Shown: positions 44,518 to 56,100 of the stretch, piece by piece
Layout: each line of letters begins with the position of its first letter
Numbering within the stretch: position 1 is the first letter of the stretch
NCBI GenBank assembly: GCA_024233545.1
Contig: JACKPL010000008.1
Coordinates: 68,754-132,753 of the forward strand
Direction of reading: 5' to 3'
Source of the DNA: a bacterium
Lineage (GTDB): Bacteria; Auribacterota; Auribacteria; Auribacterales; Auribacteraceae
DNA: 64,000 nt
Made by a program: the position numbers and the translations under genes
Notes under the pieces: generated by a model
The model's database searches: none
What the model was told of the DNA's origin: nothing
The model's input: the letters and a program-made list of their open reading frames with translations, nothing else

Positions 44518-46074
44518 ATGAATATCGATCTGGTAACCCAAGATAAGAAAAAGTTCGAAATCAAAGACTATGTCCGTGCGTTTTTCCGCCGGAAAGGGTT
44601 GTTTATGATTGGGTTCATGATTGTTACCCCGCTTGTTTTTCCCATTATTTTCGGTCTTCCCAATGTGTATCGTTCGAAAACAGTTATTTTGGTGCGTGAA
44701 AACCGTGATTTGAATCTTTTGAAAGACCAAACAGCTGTCGGTACGCCTATGAAAGAGCGTATTAAAACGTTTCAAAGTGAAATTCTCAGCTGGAATAATA
44801 TTACACGCGCAATGGATGCGGTTGGTTTGTCTGAATTGGCCGCAACTCCTCTTGCGATGGAACGATTAGTGGCGGGCGTAAAAAATGATGTTCGCATCAG
44901 TACGGCAGGAAGTACAAGCAGGACAGACATTATCAATGTCATGTTCTATCATCGCGATCCAATTATTACTCAGCGGTTCTTAAATGTTTTAGTAACAAAT
45001 TTCATTGAAAAAAGTTTAAAAGAACAGCGAGTTGAAATTGTTTCCACAATCAATTTTATAAAAGAACAAATCACTCGATATGAAGAACAGCTCAAAGAAT
45101 CAGAGGCGCGCCTTATTGCTTTCAAAAAAGAACATATGTTTGATTTGCCCGAACAGCGGAGCACGTCGTCAAACATGATTCTAAATCTTGAGATGCGAAA
45201 AACCGATATGGGGTTTGAACTGGAAAACCTTCGCCATGAAAAAGCGATTTTGTCAGAAAAGCTTACGCTTGAAGAGGGAAACATAGAAAAAATTGTAACC
45301 CCAAGCGACCCCATTCTTGAAGACAGTCAAGAAAAACTTGAGCGATTAACAACACAATTGGAAAACCTTGAACTTGTTTATACCGATTTGCATCCTGATA
45401 TTATAGAAACAAAACGGCTTATTGAAGCTACGCAAGAAAAAATTGACAAACGGCGCAGTGAATTGAAAGAAGAAAAAATCGTAGTTGAAAACCGACAAGT
45501 ACGTGATTTACGCACCGAAATGTCGCGCCTTGATCTTAAAATTGCAATTGTTGAAGCCCGCAAAAGACAAATCGAACGTAATTTGCGTAATACTCAAGAA
45601 AAACTTGATGAACTGCCGTCACTTGATGAAAAATATCATTTCTTAATCTACGAAAATGATGCGATTAAAAAGATACTGAATCGCTTGAAGGAGCGCCTTG
45701 AAGCAACTCGTATGACTCAGAATGTTGAAACATCGGAACAGGGAGTCAAGTTTGAAGTACTCGAACCTGCTCGTTTGCCGTTAAAACCTTTTAAGCCTAA
45801 TCGCTGGAAAATACTGATGATGGGCATTCTTGCCGGAATGGCTGTTGGCGGTGCAATTGCTTTTCTTGTAGAATTTGCCGACCATTCATTCCGCGGAACC
45901 GAAGATGCACGCTTAAATCTGCCCATACCGGTTATCGGAGTAATCCCGTCTATTATTACAGCACGTGAACGGAGGAAAAAACGAGTTAAAAATTTTCTCT
46001 TCGGATGTTTGTCGCTAGTCTATATAATTGGATTAGGGGTCGTTTCGGCATACGTCTACAAATACTACCATTAA
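44518..46074 (+). CDS. Wzz/GumC-like polysaccharide chain-length determinant
   Basis: Inner-membrane co-polymerase that sets exopolysaccharide length, 518 residues. It has an N-terminal membrane helix (GLFMIGFMIVTPLVFPIIF, about 36-54), a large periplasmic part with long coiled coils (about 160-390, rich in Glu/Lys/Arg), the family Pro-rich segment LEPARLPLKPFKPNRWK and a second helix (MMGILAGMAVGGAIAFLVEF). A third hydrophobic helix closes the protein (LSLVYIIGLGVVSAYVYKYY). It resembles the chain-length proteins of exosortase-linked (EPS-associated) loci. The next genes are an ExeA-like ATPase and a BY-kinase, its usual partners. Confidence 0.85.
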   Translation: MNIDLVTQDKKKFEIKDYVRAFFRRKGLFMIGFMIVTPLVFPIIFGLPNVYRSKTVILVRENRDLNLLKDQTAVGTPMKERIKTFQSEILSWNNITRAMDAVGLSELAATPLAMERLVAGVKNDVRISTAGSTSRTDIINVMFYHRDPIITQRFLNVLVTNFIEKSLKEQRVEIVSTINFIKEQITRYEEQLKESEARLIAFKKEHMFDLPEQRSTSSNMILNLEMRKTDMGFELENLRHEKAILSEKLTLEEGNIEKIVTPSDPILEDSQEKLERLTTQLENLELVYTDLHPDIIETKRLIEATQEKIDKRRSELKEEKIVVENRQVRDLRTEMSRLDLKIAIVEARKRQIERNLRNTQEKLDELPSLDEKYHFLIYENDAIKKILNRLKERLEATRMTQNVETSEQGVKFEVLEPARLPLKPFKPNRWKILMMGILAGMAVGGAIAFLVEFADHSFRGTEDARLNLPIPVIGVIPSIITARERRKKRVKNFLFGCLSLVYIIGLGVVSAYVYKYYH

Positions 46075-46082
46075 TGTGAAAA

Positions 46083-47261
46083 ATGAATATGTATAAAGAC
46101 TATTTCGACCTTGACATAATGCCGTTCAATACAACGCCGGATGCCGCCTTTTTTTTTGCCAGCGAACAGCATAAAGAAGCTTTAGCTCGGCTTAAATATG
46201 CCATTGAAGAACGCAAAGGTTTTGTTCTCATTACAGGAGAGATAGGGGCAGGGAAAACTACGGTATGCCACACCCTTTTATCTCAGCTTGATAATCATGT
46301 CAAAACTGCTCTCATCACAAATACACGCCTTACCAGTAAAGAATTATTGAAATCAATATGCACGGAATTTGAGATTGAATGTAAACATTCTACGCGGCTT
46401 GAGATGCTCAACAAATTAAATGATTTTCTTATTGAACAGTTGTGTCAGGATAATAATGCAGTTATTATTATCGACGAAGCGCAAAATTTATCTTCTAAAC
46501 TTCTCGAGGAAGTCCGTTTAATTTCCAATCTCGAGACAGATAAAGAAAAGTTGGTTCAGATTATTTTGATGGGACAACCGGAGTTATCAGAAAAACTTGA
46601 ATTGCCGGAACTCAAACAATTAAAACAACGCATTGTTACCCGTTATCATATATATCCTATGAATCCGGAAGAATGTGTTAAATATGTACAGCATCGGCTA
46701 TATATTGCTGGGCTTAACCATGAACGGATTTTTACTCCGGCCGCTTTGCAGGAGGTAATCAAATTTTCCGGAGGTATTCCGCGTCTTATTAACATTATTT
46801 GTGACCAAGCATTGTTGCAAGCGTTTTCAATGGGAGCCCATAAAATTGACAATGTACTCATAAACGAGGTAATCAAAGAATATATTCCTCCCAAAAAATT
46901 GCCTGCGGCATTTCATATAACCGGAAATGTACCTGATGAACTTCAAAATGAAGGGCCCAAAATGATAGGGGAAGAGGCGTTTCTTCCAAAAAAGAAGAAG
47001 TTTTTATCAAAACTATTCTCTTTTCGTAATAAACAGCCTCGAAACGCCGATAATAATTTTGAAGAGAATTTAGATGATTTGGGGATTATGATAGAGTTTG
47101 ATGGGGTGGATATCTCTAAAATGAAATCGATCGAAAAACGCATAAAACCGTATCTGATTGGGAAACCCAAAGGGGATAAAATAGTTGTGCGCGAAGAATA
47201 TTTTGATAAATTCAGGCATGAATTAAAAAAAATCGGCATTTATATTGAAATGCCTGAATAA
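46083..47261 (+). CDS. ExeA/GspA-like AAA ATPase of a polysaccharide export locus
   Basis: The 392-residue protein starts YFDLDIMPFNTTPDAAFFF, the hallmark of the ExeA/GspA and PEP-CTERM-locus ATPase family. Walker A is LITGEIGAGKTTVCHTLL, Walker B is VIIIDEAQNLS, and sensor residues lie in IILMGQPELSEKL. After the ATPase core (to about residue 280) there is a 110-residue extension without a membrane helix, with a Lys-rich stretch and a final domain (GIMIEFDGVDISKMKSIEKR to the end). The extension is unfamiliar. Its place between chain-length protein and kinase supports a role in exopolysaccharide assembly. Confidence 0.85.
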   Translation: MNMYKDYFDLDIMPFNTTPDAAFFFASEQHKEALARLKYAIEERKGFVLITGEIGAGKTTVCHTLLSQLDNHVKTALITNTRLTSKELLKSICTEFEIECKHSTRLEMLNKLNDFLIEQLCQDNNAVIIIDEAQNLSSKLLEEVRLISNLETDKEKLVQIILMGQPELSEKLELPELKQLKQRIVTRYHIYPMNPEECVKYVQHRLYIAGLNHERIFTPAALQEVIKFSGGIPRLINIICDQALLQAFSMGAHKIDNVLINEVIKEYIPPKKLPAAFHITGNVPDELQNEGPKMIGEEAFLPKKKKFLSKLFSFRNKQPRNADNNFEENLDDLGIMIEFDGVDISKMKSIEKRIKPYLIGKPKGDKIVVREEYFDKFRHELKKIGIYIEMPE

Positions 47262-47264
47262 AGG

Positions 47265-47294
47265 TTTACAGAACAAATTTTTTTTGAATATAAT
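47265..47294 (+). promoter_or_regulatory. sigma-70-type promoter of the BY-kinase gene
   Basis: TTTACA (47265-47270) and a perfect TATAAT (47289-47294) are 18 bases apart, in the 57-base gap upstream of the kinase. A ribosome binding site (AGGAG) lies between the expected start site and ATG 47319. The kinase can therefore probably be transcribed apart from the two upstream genes. Confidence 0.6.
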
Positions 47295-47318
47295 TAAGAT
47301 AAAAGCAGGAGATATCTC

Positions 47319-48134
47319 ATGGGTAAAATATCCATGGCGCTTGAACGCGCCGAAAAAGAACGCAAAAAAAGGCGAAAAGTACGCAAGTACGTTGCCAAAA
47401 CATACGATGATTCGGGCATAAATCCACGAGTAGTAGCATATTATGATCCGAACTCATATATTTCCGAGCAATACAAATTACTCCGAAACAATATTCTCTC
47501 TTACAATTATGAAAATCCGTTGCAGAATATTGCAGTGTGCAGTTCTCTGCGTAAAGAGGGGAAGAGCACTACAATTACAAATCTTGCAGTTACGATGGCA
47601 AAAGTAAAAGGCAGTGAAGATAAAATTCTGTTGGTTGACGCGGATTTTTATGCTTCATCTCTTTCAAAATTGCTTCACATCCGTTGTAAGGTTGGTTTAT
47701 CTGACGTTTTAATCGGTGAATGCGAATTAAGCGATGCAATTATAAAGACACGCATAGATAATTTGTGGTTCCTGCATTCAGGGAAAAAGATACATAATCC
47801 GATATCAGTTCTTGATTCAGCAAAAATGGATGAAGTTGTCCAGTCTATGCGAGAACAATTTGATTTTATTTTCTTTGATACTCCGCCAATTATTGCTATA
47901 AATGATATTACGGTTTTAGGAAGACAGCTCGATGGTGTTTTAATGGTTATTCGCTCAGGGCATACTGCCCGCGAGATTGTCGAACGTAGCATTGGTGTTC
48001 TTAATGCGAGCAAGATCAATATTATCGGAGGCGTATTGACTGACAATCGATATTATATCCCCGATTTTATATATAAAATTCTTGGCGGTAGCCTCTCGCA
48101 TTATTACTATAAAAGTTATTATAAGAGAAAGTAA
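47319..48134 (+). CDS. bacterial tyrosine kinase (CpsD/CapB type) of exopolysaccharide control
   Basis: Cytoplasmic BY-kinase that autophosphorylates and controls polymerisation with its Wzz partner, 271 residues. The kinase P-loop variant is SSLRKEGKSTTITNLAVTMA; Walker A' is ILLVDADFYASSLSKLLHI and Walker B is FIFFDTPPI. The C-terminus carries the expected tyrosine cluster (SLSHYYYKSYYKRK), the autophosphorylation site. The N-terminus (MGKISMALERAEKERKKRR) is like that of exosortase-locus kinases. No membrane part is fused, so this is the split Firmicutes/EPS type working with a separate Wzz. Confidence 0.92.
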   Translation: MGKISMALERAEKERKKRRKVRKYVAKTYDDSGINPRVVAYYDPNSYISEQYKLLRNNILSYNYENPLQNIAVCSSLRKEGKSTTITNLAVTMAKVKGSEDKILLVDADFYASSLSKLLHIRCKVGLSDVLIGECELSDAIIKTRIDNLWFLHSGKKIHNPISVLDSAKMDEVVQSMREQFDFIFFDTPPIIAINDITVLGRQLDGVLMVIRSGHTAREIVERSIGVLNASKINIIGGVLTDNRYYIPDFIYKILGGSLSHYYYKSYYKRK

Positions 48135-48926
48135 TGAAGGTTTTTATATCTCTTGTTGCCTTATGTATACTCAATATGACGCATTACGCCAATGCAGAAA
48201 CCGTCATGTTAAAAGACGGGCAGGTATACGAAGGGACTATCATTGAAGAATATCCCACATTTATTAAAATTAAAACAAATTATGGCCCGGTTCTCGTTGA
48301 ACGTGAACAAATAATGTCGCTTCATAAAGACATGCCATTATTGGATGAAAAAACACAAGAGAATTCAGAAAAATCTGGTGATGGAGACAACCAAAGTTTT
48401 GCTTGAGTATAAAGCTCAAATTCGCTATCTGACAGAACAGCTCAAGGTGTATAAATCTGAAATTAGTTTGCTTGAAGAGGAATTGAATGAAATTGAATCG
48501 AAATATACGAAAAAGCAAACTGCTTTAGAAGATAGAATAAAAGAACTTGAAGCAGAATTGAAAACAAAGGAACAGCAGTTAGTCGTTAATAAATTTCCGG
48601 GTCTCATTCCCATTATAGCAAGCGAAGAAATTGATGTAAACCAGGGGTATATTAAAAAAGCAAAATTTCGCATAAATAAATCGTTTGAAGGGTATTTTAT
48701 AGGCGCAGAATATGAAGTTTACAGTGAGTTTGTGCCCATTAAACCGAAATTTACAGTATTTTTTTTCAACGCCGACGGACTCAATATTGGGACAGATACG
48801 GTTGATTGGGAGTTTACTCATGTTCTTCGCGGCCAAACAGAAGTAATTGTCAAAGGAATTCCAATGGCAATTCCGAACTCAGAGCCTAAGTATTTTTTAT
48901 TAAGATCCTCTCGGATAACTAATTAG
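48134..48926 (+). pseudogene. secreted coiled-coil protein, probably one gene split by a frameshift
   Basis: Two overlapping frames look like halves of one protein. The first (48134-48406, 90 residues) has a signal peptide (MKVFISLVALCILNMTHYA, then NA-ET) and a small beta domain (LKDGQVYEGTIIEEYPTFIK). The second (48345-48926, 193 residues) has no signal peptide, starts with a coiled coil (YLTEQLKVYKSEISLLEEEL) and ends in a beta-rich domain (INKSFEGYFIGAEYEVYSEF). One base change of frame near 48390-48400 would join them into about 250 residues. If they are separate genes, the second would start at 48345 or 48381 with no clear ribosome binding site and lack an export signal. The first starts on the last base of the kinase stop. 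Confidence 0.6.
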
Positions 48927-48927
48927 C

Positions 48928-49804
48928 TTGAAGAATGTTATGATAAAATACTATTTTGCTGTTTTACGCCCAAAGCAGTGGATAAAAAATTTTTATTTTT
49001 GCCGCTTTATTTTTTGCCCAAAAAGCTTCGACTATTAAGCTCTTGATGGTGTCGATTAGTGCATTTTTTGTTTTGCGTTCTCACCAGTGCGGTATATATA
49101 TTTAACGATATAATTGATCGGGATCGCGATCGGCTTCATCCGCAAAAGGCGAACCGTCCAATTGCAAGCGGTAAAATTTCGGTTCGAAGGGCATTTGTGC
49201 TTGCCGTCTGGCTTACTTTTTTCATTGATATGTTCATTTTTTTTAACGGTAAATTTACATTTTGGTTTGTTTAATGTATTTTATTTTGAATATTTTCTAT
49301 TCGCATTTTCTTAAACGTGTAGTCATTGTTGATGTTTTTTGTGTGGCATTGGGATTTGTTCTTCGCGTGATCGCCGGATCGGTTGTAACGGAAATCAATA
49401 TTTCCAGCTGGCTGATAATTTGTACAATGATGATATCGCTTTTTCTCGGTTTTACTAAAAGGCGCCATGAATTATTTATTTTAGATGATACTGCCGGTCT
49501 CCATCGCCCCATTCTTGGCGAATACAGCACGTATTTTCTGGATCAAATTGTATCGGTCGTTACAACAACAACCCTCATAGCATATATTCTTTATACTGTT
49601 TCTCCTGAAACTACTGAAAAATTCAACACTACACATCTGCTTTACACGAGTATTTTTGTTTTGTACGGCATATTCCGTTATTTGTATCTAGTTTATAAGA
49701 AAGAGCAGGGAGGCAATCCGGCAGTTACTTTGCTTACCGATTGTCCATTGCTTATCAATGTAGTTTTATGGATAATATCCGTTGGAGTCATTCTCTATTT
49801 TTAG
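48928..49804 (+). pseudogene. UbiA-family prenyltransferase (decaprenyl-phosphate phosphoribosyltransferase-like), frameshifted
   Basis: Three shifts divide the gene. The first segment (ATG 48940) reads VLRPKQWIKNFY; the frame changes near 48990-49000 to IFAALFFAQKAS; it changes again near 49059 to SAVYIFNDIIDRDRDRLHPQ and RPIASGKISVRRAF, with the family's N-D-x-x-D-x-x-x-D metal/diphosphate motif; it changes a last time near 49262 to HFLKRVVIVDVFCVALGFVL through to the end at 49804. Joined, it would be a normal-length (about 290 residues) UbiA protein like decaprenylphosphoryl-ribose synthases, which make arabinose or ribose donors for glycans. The shifts lie in T-rich runs. As it stands no functional protein is expected. 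Confidence 0.8.
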
Positions 49805-50191
49805 TTTTCTTGATTAAGAGACACAAAACAGCTTCTGATTAAAGCGCATCAGGTATAGAAGAATTAAAGCCCTTCTTTGCACCAACTTATAAAATTGTTT
49901 GTTCATTACCTTGCGGTACATTAAATAATATTTAAGATGCAGAGTAATTTTGTTATAAATGAACTTGGTTTGGTGTTATAACTAATAGATATCCTTAAAG
50001 TATGCTTATTTTATGAAAAGATAGTGTACTAAAGGACAGTAAGTACCGATATATGTAATAATAAAATGTTCTGAAGACTACGGGTTTCGGAATTTTTTTT
50101 CGGATCTGACAGTAGGTGTCCGCCTATTGCCAGAAAGAGCTGTTTTAAAAAATTTTTTATGATTTTTATATAATTACCTAAGGAGGACACA
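49805..50191. other. 387-base non-coding leader region upstream of the giant gene
   Basis: No open frame of note is present. The region is AT-rich. A TATAAT at 50169-50174 is too close to the ribosome binding site (AAGGAGG, 50180-50186) to be an obvious promoter, and no good -35 box is spaced for it. T-runs at about 50091-50100 and 50155-50159 are not preceded by a stable hairpin that I can find. The promoter of the giant gene is therefore undefined. Confidence 0.45.
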
Positions 50192-53100
50192 ATGCGCCAC
50201 AAACATTTCAGCCAATTGGTTGCCGGCATATGTTGTATTATGCTTGCGGCCGGTGGAGCTGTGTTTGCTGAGTCCGATCCGTTCCTTTCTTATCGCTCAA
50301 TTTCTTTTGATGCAGAAGAAAGAGTGGTTATTGAACTCGACAACACAACCCTGCCTCCATCTGTTGAATTTGAAATCTATTGTTCGGATGAATCCGCAAT
50401 GACTACTCCCTTCTTCAGTTCAGATGTATACTGGCATCTGATTGACAAAGGTACTTACCCCTCTTCTTCACCCGCATTTGTTGATGCAGGTTCAAAAATC
50501 CGCACAAAACCATCCGATCAATCAGTATCTTTCAGATTTTATGCCGTCGGCAATGCCGCAATTGACTCCGATAACGATGGATTGACCGATGCTTACGAGC
50601 ATTTGGTGACAAGAACTTCTCCGTTACTTGTCGATACAGACGGCAATTCGATTCCTGACGCAATGGAAGATTTTGACAATGACAACTTGATAAACAGCGA
50701 TGAATACAACAGACTGACCGATCCATGGATACAGGATACCGATAATGATGGGGTTTCGGATTTTGCTGAGACTAATAGCGGTGTTTATCAGAACGAATTT
50801 AGCCGCGGCTCAAATCCTCTTGACCCTGATACAGACGAAGACGGTTTGACCGATAATCTCGAAAGTATCTCTGTACTTGCTGATGGGTTTGAAACAGGCG
50901 ATTATTCTGTTTTAGATTGGTCACATCAAGGCGATTTGAATTGGCTTGTGGCAATGGGTACTGCAAAAGACGGCTCTTTTGCCGCGCGGGTTTCCGAAGA
51001 ATTAAATGATGACCAAGCCGCTGTATTGATTCTTACTCAGGAGTTGACTGCTGAAAGTATCTTTTCTTTCGATTATAAAGTTTCTTCTGAATCCGTTCAT
51101 GATGTTTTTCTGCTCTTTATTAACGATGTTCTAATGGAAACATGGAGCGGAGAGGTTGACTGGCAAACGTATACTACCGTTCTTTCACCTGGGGTTTATG
51201 ATATTAAATTCGTATTCCAGAAGAATGAAGAAAACAGTTCGGGAAACGATACGGTATGGATTGATAATGTGCGGTTTGCGAGCGGCACGGATCCAAACAT
51301 TGCAGACATGGATGGCGATACGCTCAATGATGGGGAAGAGCAACAGTACGGGACAAGTCCGTTTAAGTCGGATACCGACAGTGACGGATTGTCGGATACG
51401 GATGAAATTTTCCTGCACGGCACAGATCCGCGTTTAATGGATACAGACTTTGATGGGCTTGATGATTTAACAGAATTGAATCTCGGAACAGACCCCGTAG
51501 TTGGCGATACCGATAACGACTCGATTCCGGACGGATGGGAAAATTCATGGGGACTAAATCCGAATGTTGCCGATTCAATGTTAGATAGCGACACGGACGA
51601 TTTAACGAACTATGAGGAATACAAACTCAACAGTGATCCTCTTTTTGCCGGAGATCCGTTTATTGTCTATGTGGACAACGAAGGTTCAGGCGGTTCTGGA
51701 ACGCAATTCGATCCTTACGGTTCTATACAAGAAGCAATTGACTCGACACCGTATACGGATGGATTTACCGAATATCCGGTTGTTTTTAAACTCGCTGATG
51801 GCATTTATGACCTAGCTTTGGATGATTTTATGTATAATAACGGGCTCAATTCCCTCACTATTGACAATAATTTTCTCTACAACACATATTTCGATAATTA
51901 TAGGTTGGCAATCATTGGGTCATCGCCTGAGAATGTTATTATCAAGGGGATTCGAGGTTTTGCAGGTATTTCCATGTTTTATGCTGATGATTTTCCGTAT
52001 GCACCTATTGTCTTAAAGAACCTTACCATAACAAATTCGCTCGAAGCCCTGCATATCGAAGGCTCAAGCCCTGCGGTGGTGAACTGTATCATCAGGGATA
52101 ATTTAGGCGATTTCGGTTCCGCCGTATTTATTCGCGATAGTTTAGCTCCGGAAATCATCAATTGCCTTATAACGCGGAATAGAGCTATTGCCGGCGCAGG
52201 AATTTATATTTCCGATACAGCGGGGTATACGAGTTCGCCTGTTATTACGCACTCGACATTTGCTGATAACATCGCTGAACAAGGTATTGCGATTTTTGTT
52301 GTCAATAGCAGTATTTCATCACCCGATCCTTTAATTTTTAATTCCATTATCTGGGAAACAAGCGGGGATGATATTTACGGAGTTAGTGCTTCAATGATTC
52401 GCTATTGTGACATAGAAGATGGTGATTATAATGGGCAAAATAATAATATTTCCCTTAATCCGCTGTTTGCTACGCCACATTTGTTGAATTATCGGATAAC
52501 CGCGAATTCTCCATGCCGTAACGCTGGTCATTTGTTTGGTTTTTTTACTCCGGATATTGATAGTGAATTGCGTCCAGCTAATTCAGGCACCGACATGGGA
52601 TATGATGAATTTGTCGATGTAAACGCAAATAACCTTCCTGATGCATGGGAAGCTTTGTATGGTGGTTCTTATACCGCGACAGGGGATAATGATTTAGATG
52701 GAGTCAACAACCTGACCGAATCTCGGTACCGTTCTGATCCGACTTTTGGTGATACAGACGGCGATACTCTAACGGATTTTGAAGAAATTATTACCTATGG
52801 AACAAATCCTTTGGCAGATGCTGATAATGATGGCGACCGATTATACGATGTAGATGAGATATTGACACACGGAACCAATCCGCATTCCAAAGATTCGGAT
52901 GGTGATAGAATAACGGATGATTGGGAAGTCGCATATGGTTTGAATCCGCTTCTCGATGATGCAGGGCTTGATCCCGATACCGATGATTTAACTAATTATG
53001 AAGAATTTTTTATGTATACTGATCCGTTTAACGCCACAGATCCGTATCCGTATTATGTTGTTGATACAGTATTCGATCCCTTTACTGAATCGACTACTAT

Positions 53101-56100
53101 TCAAGGCGCAATGACCCTCATTAACGATGACCGAGGTTTTTATGGTTATTTTGTTGGGAAAATAGTTGTTTTAGTCGATGGAGATTATTCCGAAAATGTT
53201 CAAATGGAACCTGATGTCGTAATTATCGGCAATCCTTCCGACAGAGAAGCTGTCAGATTGCTCGGTTCAGGTTTTTCAAACTTGATTACCATGGACGCCG
53301 ATGCTTTTGCAGTTTTCAAAAGCCTGACATTCGATAGCGGCGCTCGCGGTTTGTTTATTCGCGATTCCGATGCTCTAATCACTAACTGCCTTATCAAGAA
53401 TAATGAATTCGCTACTGCGCTTGATGGCGGAGGATTGTATATTTATAATGCGGGCGTTGAAATCATAGGTTCCACAATCACCAATAACCGGTCATTAGGA
53501 TATGGCGGCGGTGCATATGCCGAGCGCGCAACGGTTACGCTTAGAAATTCAATTTTCAGCACTAATAAAGCGCATCTTTCGGGCGGCGGGCTTTATATGA
53601 AAGATTCTTCATTGTCGATCTATGAAAATTCTTCATTAAGCGGCAACCAAACAGTATGGATTACTGGTGGAGCGGCAGTATCCGGTGAGGGCGGCGGTAT
53701 TTATATTTCTAATATTTCACCTGTTGAAGGCAAACTTGAAATAAAAAATTCGTCCGTGCAAAATAATCTTGGGTTTTCTGCCGGCGGCGCAATCTATGCG
53801 ATTCAAACAGAAGTTGCTTTAGAAAATGCTACAATTTTGAACAATGATGTTACTGATGTCAGAGAGAATGATAATGATGGTTATGGCGGCGCGCTTTATT
53901 TAGATAAAACCATTTCACGTTTAAAAGACAGTACCTTTACCGGCAACGAAACATTTATCTCCGGTGGTGCAGTGTTTGGGCAATATTACTATATTCATCT
54001 TGACGGGTGCGTTTTTCAAACAAATATTTGCGAACAAAATGGCGGTGCAGGGCTTTTTGTAGATGCAAATCTTGATATTGTGGAGACAACATTTAAAGGA
54101 AACAAAACCTCAGTAGATAAAGGCGGTGCGCTCAATTTTGATGTCGGTACAGCTACAATTACTGATTCCTTATTTGAAACTAACACTGCGTCGGGAGAAG
54201 GCGGCGCTCTTTATTCTCTCGGAACGCATTTAACGGTTTCTCAATCGGTTTTTAGCGGCAACACGGCGATATCAACAGAAGCGGCGGGGGGCGCTATCGC
54301 ATCCGAATCAAATGTTTTAATAGATATAACCGATAGCGAATTTAAAAAGAATACGGCGAAGCGTTTTGGAGGCGCACTCTATTTTAAAGAATGTAATCCT
54401 CTCGTCGCTAATTCTGTTTTTACAGAGAACGGCACAACCTTTCGCGGCGGAACAATCTATCTTGAGGATGCCGATCTTACGTTAACGAATTCTGTCTTAA
54501 AAAAGAATACGGCAAGTTCTGCGGGAGCAGGCATCACGTTATTTTCAACGAAAGATTCGGTGTCTGGCAATCCGATCAATCCTTCTCATGCAAATATTAC
54601 AAATACGTTATTTAAAGGAAATGTGTCTTCAGCTGTTGCCGGCGCTATACAGTTTGAAGAATATTCAACCGCAAACGTACAATTTTGCGTTATCGTTGAT
54701 AATGTATCGTATTCAAATGTTGGCGGCGGTATATATATCCAATTCCCTCATCCGACAACACATCCGGTGAATCTCCTCAATACCATTCTCTGGAATAACG
54801 ATGACGATTTATTTGGTTTTGATCAAACTACGGTTTCATTCTGTAACATTTCAGATGGTGATTTTGAAGGAATAAAAGGCAATCTATCTGAAGAACCAAA
54901 TTTCACCAATCCGTCTATTGACGATTATCACCTAAGAAATGATTCTCCATTGCTTAAAATGGGAACTGCATACTATAGTACCGGCGTTGATGTCGACGGT
55001 GAAACGCGTCCATCGACATCAAACTTTAGTTTGGAAACCGCTCCGCGCCCAATTCCTCAAGCGGCCGACATAGGATATGATGAGTTTGTTGATAGTGACG
55101 GCGATAACCTGCCGGATTATTGGGAAAACAGTTATGTCGGCTCTTTTGATAATGACGGCGATAATGACAATGATGGGCTGTTAAATATTGATGAATATCT
55201 AAATAACACGAGCCCTGTTGACAATGATTCGGATAACGATGGATTAACTGATTATGATGAATTATTCGTCTATTTCACCGACCCGCACATTGATGCCGAC
55301 AAAGATCTCGACGGCATTTCAGATAAAGATGAAATCTTAATCCATTCTACCAATCCTTCAAAACCCGATACCGATGACGACCGAATACCAGATAAGTGGG
55401 AAATAGATAAAGGAACCAATCCGTTGGTCATTGATTCAACTAATGACGGAGATTCTGATTTTCTCACCAATTACGAAGAGTATTTCCTTAATACCGATCC
55501 GTCAGATCCGTCAAAACCTATTCCCGTTTTATCGAGCGGGTTTGGATCTCTGCAGTTGGCAATTAACAATGCCGCGACTAGTACTCCGGCATTGGTAATC
55601 ATTTCACCCGGTACCTATGCAACAAACGTGACGGTACCTTCCGGCGTTAGCCTTTACGGCGGTGCCGACCCGTCGGCAACAATTATTTCGGGCGATGGCG
55701 GTTTTGATCTTATAAAAATTGAAAACGCTACAAAGGGAATCGTCATTAAAAACTTGACCATTACCGGTGGGCGTACAGGAATTTTTGCACAAAATGCTCA
55801 CGTGATGATTACAAATTGCAGTGTTACAAAAAACTCTTTCAGTGGTATTTACCTCAACCAGTTTACCGGTGCATCGCCTGTATCATATATTATCAACTGT
55901 ACAATAGCATATAACAAAGGAATACTTGGCGGAGGGCTCTATGCGAATTTAGTGGATTTGGAAGTGCTTAATTCCAACATTTTTGGCAATACTGCTTTTG
56001 AAGGGGGTGGTATGTGGCTTTCGAGTGTTTTTGGTTCGGTTGATACGATTGTCACCATTGCAAACTGTAATATTGTCAATAACAGTGCGTCTCAAAGCGG

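Noticed and set aside
50169..50174. TATAAT upstream of the giant gene as its promoter
   Set aside because: Transcription would start at the ribosome binding site, and no -35 box is present at a proper distance.
51196..51594. Minus-strand frames of 60-130 codons across the giant gene
   Set aside because: They are mirror images of the Asp-rich repeat coding sequence, rich in Ser and Pro from reverse-read codons, and have no ribosome binding sites.
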